Position numbers and translations under genes: made by a program. Positions 12,801 to 24,668 of a DNA stretch of 64,000 nucleotides are shown here, one piece after another (position 1 is the first letter of the stretch; each line of letters starts with the position of its first letter). The notes under the pieces were generated by a model. It was given only the letters and a program-made list of their open reading frames with translations, was not told the DNA's origin and searched no databases. This stretch comes from Sipunculus nudus (Eukaryota > Annelida > Sipuncula > Golfingiida > Sipunculidae). Where the stretch lies: the NCBI GenBank assembly GCA_026874595.1, contig CM049314.1:2817318-2881317 (forward strand), given 5' to 3'.

Positions 12801-15800
12801 ATCATGGTCGATAGTATGGTCACCAGCTAATCTGGATCTGTATAGCCTAAGTGTATATCTGTTCGCACTGTATCATGGTCGATAGTATGGTCACCAGCTA
12901 ATCTGGATCTGTATAGCCTAAGTGTATATCTGTTCGCACTGAATCATGGTCGATAGTACGGTCACCAGCTAATCTGGATCTGTATAGCCTAAGTGTATAT
13001 CTGTTCGCACTGTATCATGGTCGATAGTACGGTCACCAGCTAATCTGGATCTGTATAGCCTAAGTGTATATCTGTTCGCACTGTATCATGGTCGATAGTA
13101 TGGTCACCAGCTAATCTGGATCTGTATAGCCTAAGTGAATATCTGTTCGCACTGTATCATGGTCGATAGTATGGTCACCAGCTAATCTGGATCTGTATAG
13201 CCTAAGTGTATATCTGTTCGCACTGTATCATGGTCGATAGTATGGTCACCAGCTAATCTGGATCTGTATAGCCTAAGTGTATATCTGTTCGCACTGTATC
13301 ATGGTCGATAGTACGGTCACCAGCTAATCTGGATCTGTATAGCCTAAGTGTATATCTGTACGCACTGTATCATGGTCGATAGTATGGTCACCAGCTAATC
13401 TGGATCTGTATAGCCTAAGTGTATATCTGTTCGCACTGTATCATGGTCGATAGTATGGTCACCAGCTAATCTGGATCTGTATAGCCTAAGTGTATATCTG
13501 TTCGCACTGTATCATGGTCGATAGTATGGTCACCAGCTAATCTGGATCTGTATAGCCTAAGTGTAATTCTGTTCGCACTGTATCATGGTCGATAGTACGG
13601 TCACCAGCTAATCTGGATCTGTATAGCCTAAGTGTATATCTGTTCGCACTGTATCATCGTCGATAGTACGGTCACCAGCTAATCTGGATCTGTATAGCCT
13701 AAGTGTATATCTGTTCGCACTGTATCATGGTCGATAGTACGGTCACCAGCTAATCTGGATCTGTATAGCCTAAGTGTATATCTGTTCGCACTGTATCATG
13801 GTCGATAGTACGGTCACCAGCTAATCTGGATCTGTATAGCCTAAGTGTATATCTGTTCGCACTGTATCATGGTCGATAGTACGGTCACCAGCTAATCTGG
13901 ATCTGTATAGCCTAAGTGTATATCTGTTCGCACTGTATCATGGTCGATAGTACGGTCACCAGCTAATCTGGATCTGTATAGCCTAAGTGTATATCTGTTC
14001 GCACTGTATCATGGTCGATAGTATGGTCACCAGCTAATCTGGATCTGTATAGCCTAAGTGTATATCTGTTCGCACTGCATCATGGTCGATAGTATGGTCA
14101 CCAGCTAATCTGGATCTGTATAGCCTAAGTGTATATCTGTTCGCACTGTATCATGGTCGATGGTATGGTCACCAGCTAATCTGGATCTGTATAGCCTAAG
14201 TGTATATCTGTTCGCACTGTATCATGGTCGATGGTATGGTCACCAGCTAATCTGGATCTGTATAGCCTAAGTGTATATCTGTTCGCACTGTATCATGGTC
14301 GATAGTACGGTCACCAGCTAATCTGGATCTGTATAGCCTAAGTGTATATCTGTTCGCACTGTATCATGGTCGATAGTACGGTCACCAGCTAATCTGGATC
14401 TGTTTAGCCTAAGTGTATATCTGTTCGCACTGTATCATGGTCGATAGTACGGTCACCAGCTAATCTGGATCTGTATAGCCTAAGTGTATATCTGTTCGCA
14501 CTGTATCATGGTCGATAGTACGGTCACCAGCTAATCTGGATCTGTATAGCCTAAGTGTATATCTGTTCGCACTGTATCATGGTCGATAGTATGGTCACCA
14601 GCTAATCTGGATCTGTATAGCCTAAGTGTATATATGTACGCACTGTATCATGGTCGATAGTATGGTCACCAGCTAATCTGGATCTGTATAGCCTAAGTGT
14701 ATATCTGTTCGCACTGTATCATGGTCGATAGTACGGTCACCAGCTAATCTGGATCTGTATAGCCTAAGTGTATATCTGTTCGCACTGTATCATTGTCGAT
14801 AGTACGGTCACCAGCTAATCTGGATCTGTATAGCCTAAGTGTATATCTGTTCGCACTGTATCATGGTCGATAGTATGGTCACTAGCTAATCTGGATCTGT
14901 ATAGCCTAAGTGTATATCTGTTCGCACTGTATCATGGTCGATAGTATGGTCACCAGCTAATCTGGATCTGTATAGCCTAAGTGTAAATCTGTTCGCACTG
15001 TATCATGGTCGATAGTATGGTCACCAGCTAATCTGGATCTGTATAGCCTAAGTGTATATCTGTTCGCACTGTATCATGAAACCCAGAATGATTACCTGCT
15101 TCGGGTGTCTATACGTATATAGCGAACGGGCTATCTTTAGAAAATCCATTTTTGAGGAGGTTTGTGCTTTTTGAATATATTGAGTAACATTGAAAAGAGT
15201 AATCGAATTAGAGTGTGGTAATGGATATCACGTACCTGAGTCCAAGATATTCTACCCCTGTCATCCCTGTTATTATGCCCCGTCATGTGCTCATTTATCT
15301 TCCAACATAGCATCTAAATTAAACCTTTGAGAACATATAATAAACATCGACTCTCTTTAACAGGTATTGGTACCGGGTGTTACTTACTCGGAGAAATTGT
15401 AGCCCTTCTCCAGTACTTTAAGGCAAGACGCACACTGGCATTCGGCATCGCGGTAGCGGGTTATAGCACCGGATCCGCCATCGCTCCAATATTAACAGGA
15501 TTTATGATCAATAATATGGGTTGGAGAGGAGCACTGCTTGTACAGGGTGGCATCCAATTCAACGCAGTTGTGTGTGGAGCTCTGTTGCGGCCGCAATTAG
15601 AGGTAGATGAGGAGAGGCTTGTGAAAGATCACACGACGTCCGGATGGAGAGACAGGATAAGACTGGTGTTCGATATTACGGTTTTTAAAGATGTCAAATT
15701 TTCGCTCCTGTTTTTTATATTATCCTTCAATAAAGCGGCACACTACATTCCTTATGTGTTTCTTCCATCCTTGGCGCTGTCTGTTGGCGTTACCGAGCTA

Positions 15801-18800
15801 CATACAGCGACTCTCTTGACTATTCTGGCAGCAGTCAGTGGCATTGCTAGGCCTGTTTTTGGTTTGGTTGGAGATTACCTTGGAATCAGAAAGACCCTGT
15901 TGAACAGCGTTTGCACAGCTGTATGCGGGGCGGCAGCTGTTGCTGTTAACTGTTTAAGTCACAACGTCACTGTTACAGTGTATGCTGGGATATTTGGCCT
16001 ATTCAGTGGTAACTAGATTATTTAAATAATCACAAGTCATATTCTACTATTATCACAAGTCTTATTATTTATACCATTATCACAAGTCATATTCTACCAC
16101 TATCACAAGTCATATTATACCATTATCACAAGTCATATTATACCATTATCACAAGTCTTATTATACCATAATCACGAGTCATATTATACCATTATCACAA
16201 GTCATATTACAACCATAATCACGAGTCATATTATACCATAATCACGAGTCATATTATACCATAATCACAAGTCATATTATACCATAATAACAAGTCATAT
16301 TATACCATAATCACAAGTCTTATTTTACCATAATCACGAGCCATGTCATACCATAATCACGAGTCATATTATACCATAATCACGAGTCATATTATTCCAT
16401 TGTCACAAGTCATATTATTTCATGATCACGAGTCATATTATTCCATGATCACGAGTCATATTATATCATTATCAAAAGTCATATTCAACGATTATCAAAG
16501 GTCATATTCTATCATTATCACATGTCATATTCTACCATCATGACAAGTCATATTATACCATTATCACAAGTCATATAATACCAATATCACAAGTCGTTTT
16601 CTACCATTATCAAAAGTCATATTCAACGATTTTCAAAGGTCGTATTCAACCATTATCAAAGTCATATTCTACCATTACCACAAGTCATATTCAACAATTA
16701 TCACATGTCATATTCTACCATTATCACAAGTCATATTCTACTATTATCACAAGTCATATTCTACTATTATTACAAGTCATATTCTAACATTATCACAAGT
16801 CATATTCTAACATTATCACAAGTCATATTCTAACATTATCACAAGTCATATTCTACTATTATCACAAGTCATATTCTACTATTATTACAAGTCATATTCT
16901 ACCATTATCACAAGTCATATTCTACCATTATCGCAAGTCATATTCGACCATTATCGCAAGTCATATTCGACCATTACTCCAAGTTAACCATTATCATAAG
17001 TCTCGTTCTACCATTATGACAAGTCATATTCTACCATTATCACAAGTCATATTATACCCTTATTTCAAGTCATATTCTAACATTTCTACAAGTCATATTC
17101 TACCATTATGAAAAGTCATATTCTACTATTATCACAAGTCATATTCTATCATTATCACAAGTTAATTCTACCATTATCACAAGTAATATTCTATAATTAT
17201 CACAAGTCATATTCTAACATTATCACAAGTCATATTCTACCACTATCACAAGTCATATTATACCATTATCACAAGTTCATATTATACCATTATCACAAGT
17301 CTTATTATACCATAATCACGAGTCATATTATACCATAATCACAAGTCATATTACACCATAATCACGAGTCATATTATACCATAATCACGAGTCATATTAT
17401 ACCATAATCACGAGTCATATTATACCATAATCACGAGTCATATTATTCCATTGTCACAAGTCATATTATTCCATGATCACGAGTCATATTATTCCATGAT
17501 CACGAGTCATATTATACCATAATCACGAGTCATATTATTCCATTGTCACAAGTCATATTATTTCATGATCACGAGTCATATTATTCCATGATCACGAGTC
17601 ATATTATATCATTATCAAAAGTCATATTCAACGATTATCAAAGGTCATATTCTATCATTATCACATGTCATATTCTACCATCATGACAAGTCATATTATA
17701 CCATTATCACAAGTCATATAATACCAATATCACAAGTCGTTTTCTACCATTATCAAAAGTCATATTCAACGATTTTCAAAGGTCGTATTCAACCATTATC
17801 AAAGTCATATTCTACCATTACCACAAGTCATATTCAACAATTATCACATGTCATATTCTACCATTATCACAAGTCATATTCTACTATTATCACAAGTCAT
17901 ATTTTACTATTGTTACAAGTCATATTCTAACATGATCACAAGTCATATTCTAACATTATCACAAGTCATATTCTACCATTATCACAAGTCATATTCTACT
18001 ATTATTACAAGTCATATTCTACCATCATCACAAGTCATATTCTACCATTATCGCAAGTCATATTCGACCATTATCGCAAGTCATATTCGACCATTATCGC
18101 AGTTCATATTCGACCATTAATACAAGTCAACCATTATCATAAGTCTCGTTCTACCATTATGACAAGTCATATTCTACCATTATCACAAGTCATATTATAC
18201 CCTTATTTCAAGTCATATTCTAACATTATCGCAAGTCATATTCGACCATTAATACAAGTCAACCATTATCATAAGTCTCGTTCTACCATTATGACAAGTC
18301 ATATTCTACCATTATCACAAGTCATATTATACCCTTATTTCAAGTCATATTCGACCATTATCGCAAGTCATATTCGACCATTAATACAAGTCAACCATTA
18401 TCATAAGTCTCGTTCTACCATTATGACAAGTCATATTCTACCATTATCACAAGTCATATTCTACCATTATCACAAGTCATATTCTACCATTATCGCAAGT
18501 CATATTCGACCATTAATACAAGTCAACCATTATCATAAGTCTCGTTCTACCATTATGACAAGTCATATTCTACTATTATCACAAGTCATATTCTACCATT
18601 ATCACAAGTCATATTCTACCATTATCACAAGTCATATTCTACTATTATCACAAGTCATATTCTATCATTATCACAAGTTAATTGTACCATTATCACAAGT
18701 CATATTCTATCATTATCACAAGTCATATTCTTACATTATCACAAGTCATATTCTACCATTATCACAAGTCATATTCTACCATTATCACAAATCATATTCT

Positions 18801-20450
18801 ATCATTATCACAAGTCATATTCTACCATTATCACAAATCATATTGTACAGAAAATAACCATTGTAGTCATTATTTAGAATGAAATAAATGCAGCGTAAAT
18901 ATAGGAATATTTAAAACCAATTTACAGTCATTTCGTGGCATCTGTACCAGGCTCTGGTTATATCATCAAGAAGTGTTTCTCTTTAAAGAACTCGATTATA
19001 TGCAGTATAAATGACAGGCAGTCAAAAACAGTCATCTGACCTGTTCGTTGATTATCTCACAATTTTCGTAACATTTGTGAGTTTCTCCCAAGTAAAACTG
19101 TACTGCACCGTATCAACCAAATTATCTTAGTGTTATATTTTCCCCAGCATGAAAATGAAATGAAATACACAAGTAGTAGATTTTAAATAAGATATACGCA
19201 ATTATGCCAAATCTTGCATAGTCAGGTCCTCCAAAGATTAATCATAAAATTTTGATATAATATAATTATTTTTTTTTAATATCATTTATAAGACATTTTT
19301 CCAAGATTCATTCTCATTTTCTGTTTGGTACACATCATATTTCACCTTACATATATATTGAAATAAGCGTTTGAATTTAAAGTGAACCATTGTGTATTAC
19401 GTATCTAGCCGGATATATGACATTGGACAGCGTCGTTACTGCAGATATTGTCCCTGAGCAGACGATCAGACACGCAACAGGATTCTGTATGTTTGGCAGT
19501 GGTGTTATCAAACTAGCGCTGCCCCCTATCGCAGGTAATGTTAAACCACACAAAAGTGTCTTAAAACAAAAACAGAAAATACTTATCATATATTAATTCC
19601 TATTCCTGTTGAAATAGTGGGTGTTCTATTCGGCAAAGGGATCAATAAAGAATTGCATTGCACAAGTTTTGCTAGATTAAACTTACATAAAACATCAAAT
19701 GTATAGTACATGCTTTGACTTATTTTTTTTATAATTATTCAGCAGTTAATTGTATAACATGTTTTACATTTATTTTCTTTCTTAATTTTCTTTGATACTT
19801 CTCTTTAATTATATTAATGTACTTTAATAAAATAATTCTGTATTATGTAAGCTTGATGAATGACGATTTAATGGCATTTTTTATTGTCTCCTTGTTGACG
19901 TATCGGCCAGGCATACGATTCAGCTGCTCAAAGGAACAATAAAAACTTCATAAACTAATTTTAGGACCACGATTTTGTTGGCGTTACTTGTAAATTTCGT
20001 AAATTTCTCCAGACGCTATTCAAGATTAGATAAGATGTATCCACTTTTTCCATATAGTGAAATTTAAACATGTTACGGGGGAAGCTTCATACAGTCAGGA
20101 CAGCGAATTTTGTAAATTTGATTTTGGTTTGATCCTCGCGCTGGACGCTCTTTTTTTTTGCATGCCTTTATGTCTACATCTTGTGTGGGCTGATGTACCT
20201 GCATTTGGTTCATTACATGCGTATTCAAACAAACAGCGTATAAAGAAGATTTTATTGCTTGTCGAAGATTCACAGGTAAAACATTACTTGTATCTTTCCA
20301 GGATTTTTCGTGGATATGACAGGAAGTTATGCCGTACCTTTTCTGCTGATGGGGATAATCCAGCTCGTTAGTGCACTCGGTTATTGCATTATCTATATAC
20401 TTCAGCTCAAGGAGAAACATCCCATGGAAAATGTCTCATATGCCCCCTGA
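9627..20450 (+). CDS. SLC16 / monocarboxylate-transporter-like membrane protein, five exons (gene-level entry)
   Basis: Joining 9627-9816, 10594-10737, 15364-16008, 19409-19534 and 20302-20450 gives an open frame of 417 codons plus TGA, with GT donors and AG acceptors and phase-1 junctions throughout. The protein is a 12-helix major facilitator. Two SLC16 hallmarks are visible: the N-terminal TM1 motif LDNGYSW (residues 5-11), matching the family [D/E]G[G/S][W/F][G/A]W pattern, and YFKARRTLAFGIAVAGYSTG at residues 129-148, matching the TM4-TM5 motif YFxKRRxLAxGxAxAGxxxG. ARPVFGLVGD (273-282) fits the TM8 Arg/Asp region. Family members carry monocarboxylates and related organic acids across the plasma membrane; the substrate here cannot be told. 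The TM6-TM7 loop (about 188-216) is short and the C-terminal tail is minimal. A candidate AATAAA lies at 20801-20806. A noncoding or short coding exon may precede 9621. Confidence 0.88.
10594..10737 (+). CDS. SLC16-like gene, exon 2 (TM2-TM3)
   Basis: The acceptor TTTGTAACAG ends at 10593 and the donor is G|GTAAGT at 10738. The 144-bp exon is a multiple of three with phase-1 ends. It starts GIVLGPLAKRFGIRVLVISG (first Gly split across the junction), which is the typical TM2 end, basic loop and TM3 of a major facilitator, and closes with YLLYGVLPG. Confidence 0.88.
11557..11600. repeat. Perfect 19-bp inverted repeat (hairpin)
   Basis: Left arm AAATAATGTAGGCTTTTGG (11557-11575) and right arm CCAAAAGCCTACATTATTT (11582-11600) are exact reverse complements around a 6-base loop. 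It lies 70 bp before the 71-bp array in intron 2. Confidence 0.9.
11671..15078. repeat. 71-bp minisatellite, 48 copies, in SLC16-like intron 2
   Basis: The unit starts GTCGATAGTAYGGTCACCAG and runs 71 bases. The first copy starts at 11671 and the 48th at 15008, exactly 47 x 71 bases apart, so there is no net length change, and each intermediate start I noted falls on the 71-bp grid. The main variable site is the C/T in GTA[C/T]GG (about 22 C and 26 T copies). Other changes are scattered single bases. The array occupies about three quarters of the 4.6-kb intron. It has no coding potential. Confidence 0.97.
15364..16008 (+). CDS. SLC16-like gene, exon 3 (TM4 to TM9 region)
   Basis: The largest exon is 645 bp. 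The acceptor AG is at 15362-15363 after CTCTTTAACAG; the donor is G|GTAACT at 16009, a weaker site than those of the neighbouring exons. It encodes GIGTGCYLLGEIVALLQYF and then the SLC16 signature YFKARRTLAFGIAVAGYSTG, TM5-TM6, a short loop with acidic and basic residues, and TM7-TM9 including ARPVFGLVGD. Both flanking introns are filled with minisatellites: a 71-bp array ends 285 bp before this exon, and a 23-bp array begins about 20 bp after it. Confidence 0.92.
16029..18848. repeat. 23-bp minisatellite in SLC16-like intron 3
   Basis: The unit is CACAAGTCATATTCTACCAT plus TAT (23 bp), about 120 diverged copies with occasional short copies. The array starts about 20 bp after the exon 3 donor. 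Long stretches repeat at higher order: the block from about 16381 recurs from about 17524 (offset 1143), and a block with GACCATTAATACAAGTCAAC recurs about four times at 18110-18530. Open frames across it (SHILPLSQVIFYHYHK-like) are a by-product of a stop-poor unit. Confidence 0.95.
18849..19408. other. Rest of SLC16-like intron 3, unique AT-rich sequence
   Basis: 560 bp without repeats or coding signal, leading to the exon 4 acceptor. Confidence 0.7.
19409..19534 (+). CDS. SLC16-like gene, exon 4 (TM10-TM11)
   Basis: The acceptor GTATCTAG ends at 19408 and the donor is G|GTAATG at 19535. The exon is 126 bp with phase-1 ends. It encodes AGYMTLDSVVTADIVPEQ, then a region of the form RHATGFCMFGSGVIKLALPPIAG. 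This matches the usual SLC16 TM10-TM11 pattern in which a V/L-P or D-x-V segment is followed by xxxGxxxxxxGxxxxxxPPxAG. Confidence 0.87.
20302..20450 (+). CDS. SLC16-like gene, exon 5 (TM12, C-terminus and stop)
   Basis: The acceptor TATCTTTCCAG ends at 20301. The phase fits exon 4 (G + GA = Gly), giving GFFVDMTGSYAVPFLLMGII, the standard SLC16 end of TM11, loop (xDxTGSYxxxF) and TM12. A short cytosolic tail with LKEKHPMENVSYAP follows, then TGA at 20448-20450. A likely polyadenylation signal AATAAA is at 20801-20806, suggesting a 3' UTR of about 370 bp. Confidence 0.88.
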
Positions 20451-20984
20451 TTCAGACCTATAACGAGCGCCATCTAGCGAGGCCGCAACAAAGCAATCTG
20501 AACACTGATAAAATATGCCATGATTTTCTTTTCTTGAAGAAAATGAGAACAGCACTGATTCCCCATGGTGTTTATTACCATTTTGTGTCACGCCTGAATT
20601 CCATCCATCCTTTATAAAGTAATCATACTAACCATGATTTGTTTTATATTGCTATACCGAGGCATTACCGGTGTACTGTAGATGAAATGATAAAAAAAAC
20701 ATGCATCAAGTGGACACGGATTACGTGCAACAGAATAATATTTTATGCCTGAGAAAAAAAAAGATGGTTTTTCCCAAGAAAAAACATTCTTTATTTTCTC
20801 AATAAATCGTAATCTGTGTGCACGTATATAAAATGTCGGTTTCTGACCACGTGCCATTAAGCCTGTAATACACGTCGATTATACACTTTCCTTCAACTAG
20901 ACTCTGTTTACTGCACCTGAGGGTGCTGGGTGTGTATTCATACCGATTGTTTTGTCAGTTAGAAACCGCGAAACTCATTCTCTG
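20451..20984 (+). other. 3' UTR of the SLC16-like gene and flank
   Basis: AATAAA at 20801-20806 is the best poly(A) signal. The overlapping short frames on both strands show no family motif. Confidence 0.5.
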
Positions 20985-21350
20985 CAAGCATAGCCTTTTC
21001 TTTAGGTCTGCGGAGCGTTTATCATAGCCTTTCCGTTAGATCTGCAGGGCGCCAATCATAGCCTTTTCGTTTGGCCCACAGAGCGTTAATGAAAGCCTTA
21101 CCGTTAGGTTTGCAGTGCGTCATCATGGTCTTTCCGTTAGCCTGCTAGTGAGAAATCGCGAAACTCATTCTCTGTAAGCATAGCCTTTCCGTTAGGCCCG
21201 CAGAGCGCTAATCATAGCCTTTGTGTAAGGCCTGCAGAGCGCTAATCATAGCCTTTCCGTTAGGCCCGCAGAGCGCTAATCATAGCCTTTCTGTAAGGCC
21301 TGCAGAGCGCTAATCATAGCCTTTCCGTTAGGCCTGCAGTGCGTTTCTCA
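20985..21350. repeat. 34-bp minisatellite, about 10 copies
   Basis: The unit is CATAGCCTTTCCGTTAGGCC plus CGCAGAGCGCTAAT. Later copies alternate between a CCGTTAGGCCCGC and a CTGTAAGGCCTGC type, so the array is partly dimeric. A segment CGCGAAACTCATTCTCTG occurs at both about 20967 and 21157, so the block itself looks duplicated. The array lies about 540 bp downstream of the SLC16-like stop codon. Confidence 0.88.
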
Positions 21351-21933
21351 AGGTCTTTAGTGGAATAACTGCCTAACTTGATGGTGGTTTCCAATATATA
21401 ATTGAGTGTATTGAGTGACACCAAATTAATTTCGTCTGCAGGTGTAATGTATTATTTTGCTGTTCGGTAAAATTGACGCAACGTTTTGTTCATTGGCCCG
21501 AGATGTTATGGACAGCAAGAGATATGGACAGACAGATACGTGGACAGAAAGAGATGCTGGTTACGGTCCGTAAGATATTCCCTAAACAAGGGAGAAACTG
21601 TCCCACCATTTTTAAATTTATGTTGAAAAATCTCAGGTAAAATTATTTATATCTATTGTATCAAAAGCACCACTAAGATCTAGAAGTACTAAAAGCATAA
21701 TCATTTCAGAATCCATATTATTCAAAATGTACGAGTGCACACACAGTAATATATGGTTTCAGTACTATGGTTTCTCATGTCGGCTGCATTATTCTTAGGC
21801 ATCTGACCATTCCTTTGAAGGTGTAGCACATATTGGTTTTGGGCTGCAGTTTCTACTAATTTTGAAATATACGTGAATTTACTCACTGGCTCATAGTTCT
21901 TGAATTCTTTAATCATAGGCCTATCATTTGAGC

Positions 21934-21984
<51 letters not shown>

Positions 21985-22916
21985 CTTCGTTTGCATAATA
22001 TTATAACCCCCCCCCCCCCCGGAATACTCGATTTTCTGGATCTGCAACTGATTACGACCCCCTCCCCTCCCTCAATCCTGGCTACATCTATAGAGTGTCC
22101 CTGGTACCAATACTCGCGCACAAGGATGTAAGAAGCTCCCTCTAACAGTATATCCGTTTTAACGTACATATTCACTGTTCTCGCACCGCGTGGAGAATCT
22201 CCTTGATGAGTCCATATGATAGTCAAAGGCTCAAACAGCTGAAGTCTACTGGAATCATCGAGCGTGTCTCAATGCAATCCTTGGACTCAATAGTGCTGCC
22301 AGTCATCCGGTACATGGGTACCACATCAGTCCTTCTGCAAAAAGCGACACTATCTCTGAAGTCCTTCACAGAGAACACAAAACGGTCTTCCCCAGACACA
22401 GACTGTCACCACAGATAGACACCATCTCTTAGCTGTATTGACACGTCTAGCAAACTGCAGATCTATATCGACAGACTAAACTCAAGCTGACGCGCTGCTA
22501 ATTCCATTCTCAAGAATTCTTTGTATTCACTGCTTATATGTGCCTGCTGACGCCACAACTCCGTCTTGCTTCTTGTCTAATCATCACTTCCATCTACTTC
22601 CAATGTCTATCATACACATTCATCTTCATGTGGTTACGCCCTCTTATGTGATATTCAATCATTTCCCTCACTGGCAACAAGAGGCGGCACAAGTAAAGTA
22701 AAACCACAGACGAACATGCAAAAGCCAGTGGCATGTTGGATTTCTTTGTTGGGACGATATCGCCAAGTACGACGCTTTATTTATAGCAAGAGTCATATAG
22801 CCAGCTGTGTATAGAAAGGATATAAACAAGTTGTATTAGTTCCAGGTAACAACTGTTCATTTACGAATGTACATTTGAGGAAAAGTATAACCATCAGTTT
22901 TAATCTTCATTTTTAA
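21351..22916. other. No gene seen
   Basis: Contains the AT/poly(C) tract. A 71-codon frame at 22203-22418 has no recognisable domain and no splice context that I trust. Confidence 0.5.
21935..22020. repeat. (AT)n microsatellite followed by poly(C)
   Basis: About 23 AT units, 20 bases of unique sequence, then about 15 C. A similar AT-to-C arrangement is not seen elsewhere in the window. Confidence 0.95.
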
Positions 22917-24442
22917 TAAAAACAAGTGACCCATGGGTCATGACGCTCAGCCGACTGACATGTTGACAACTAATTAAGATAATGTCCAGCCTTTCCTGAG
23001 TAATCTGGCAATTTGTGTGTATTTTGCATTATTTCTGGGGTGCTAAAACATACCCGAAAACTCTGGGAATATAGGTCACAGTGACCGAATTTCAGTTTCT
23101 GGGGAGACCTTTTGAGGAACTCTCAGGATGTCAAGTGAGAAGTTTCTGGGCCAAATGGTTATCATTTGTGCCCTACTTTGGTATCAAATTTTCAATCATT
23201 CTGAGGGGTGCTAAGAAGCACCATAGCTAAAAAAATATGGGTAACAGAGACCTAATTTCTCGTTTCCAAGGAGACTTCTCATGGATCCCCTGGATTTAAA
23301 GTAAGGAGATTCCAGGTCCAATGGTTATGAGTTGTGCCCTGCTTTGGCTCAAAAACAGAGGAAAAAATAGTAAATATAAAAAAAATACAGGTGGCACCAT
23401 CAGTCTGCAGAAACTAATGACAAATATCCATGCAAGGAATTATGGTGATCAATGCATTAGTTGTTAAGAAACTTGAGCTTTTGTATCAAATTTTTCATTA
23501 TTCGGGGGTGCAGGGGGGGGGGGGGGGGTTACTTCGGAGCCCCATAGCTTAAGAATATGGGTAACAGAGACCTAATTCCAGGTTTCCATGGAGACTTTTC
23601 ATGGACCTCTCTGGACGATTGTTAGAAGATTCCAGGTCCAGCGTTTACGATTTGTGCCCTGTTAACAGATAACCACAATTTTACAGGTCTCAAAAACAGA
23701 GAAAAAATAGTAAAACATAAATAAAATACAGGTGGCGCCACCAATCTGCAGAATCTGATGAAACACTCCATGATCAATATCCATGCAAAGAATCATGGTG
23801 ATCAATGCATAAGTTGTTCAGATACTTGAGCTTTTGTATCAAATTTTTCATTATTCTGGGGGGTACTTCGGGACCCCATAGTTTGAAAAATATGGGTGCC
23901 AGAGACCTTATTCCAAGTTTCCATGGAGATTTTTCAAGGACCTCTCTAAAAGGTAAAGTGAGTAGATTCCAGGTCCAGCAGTTACGATTTGTGCCCTGTT
24001 AACAGATGACCACATCTTTTAAGGTCTCAAAAATAAAGAAAAAAAAATCGTAAAAAATAAAAAAAATACAGGTGGCGCCACCAGTCTGCAGAAACTGATG
24101 AAACACTCCATGATCAATATTTGTGCACAGAATCATGATGATCAATGCATTAGTTGTTCAGATACTTGAGCTTTTGTATCAAATTTTTCATTATTCTGGG
24201 GGGTACTTCAGAGCCCCATAGCTTGAAGAATATGGGTAACAGAGACCTAATTCCAGGTTTCCAAGGAGATTTTTCATGAACCTCTCTGGATGTAAACTTA
24301 GAAGATTCAAAGTCCAGCGGTTACGATTTGTGCCTGGTTAACGGACGGACAGACAGACAGACGGACAGACAGACGGACGGGCGACGGACAAAGAGTGATT
24401 GCTAAAGCTCAGATGACTTACAGTCAGCTGAGCTAAAAATGT
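22917..24442 (+). mobile_element. Dispersed element with about 340-bp internal tandem units, copy 1
   Basis: It begins AACAAGTGACCCATGGGTCA followed by GCTCAGCCGACTG, and ends with a (GACA/GACG)n run and CAGTCAGCTGAGCTAAAAAT. GCTCAGCYGACTG near both ends is inverted, and GACCCATGGGTC is a hairpin at the 5' end. Inside are about four 340-bp units, each holding CAGGTCCAGCGGTTACGATT and GGTGGCGCCACC (at 23390, 23731 and 24071), with a poly(G) run at about 23514-23528. Ends of this kind are common in bivalve dispersed repeats (from memory, not checked). No protein is encoded. Confidence 0.7.
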
Positions 24443-24668
24443 GTAAAGATGATAATAACAGTAACCAGAGTGTAGTTTACAGAACCTGCCGCGGAACGCT
24501 CCAAATGTCCCACAGTATATAGCAATGGCAACATAGTCAATTAAAAAGGAAGATATGATATTAGCCAACCCGCAAGTCGGCACAGAGAGGCTTTAAATCA
24601 GCGTTCTATGGATTCCAAGACGATCACAATTAGTCAGAAGACAGGCCTAAAATGCCATTGAGCTGGAA

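Noticed and set aside
11671-15078. CRISPR-like appearance of regularly spaced repeats
   Set aside because: There are no unique spacers: the entire 71-bp unit repeats, and the sequence is eukaryotic intron.
16343-18882. Long open frames (up to 232 codons at 18159-18857) repeating SHILPLSQVIFYHYHK
   Set aside because: They run exactly along the 23-bp minisatellite, whose unit lacks stops in some frames. They lie inside an intron of the SLC16-like gene.
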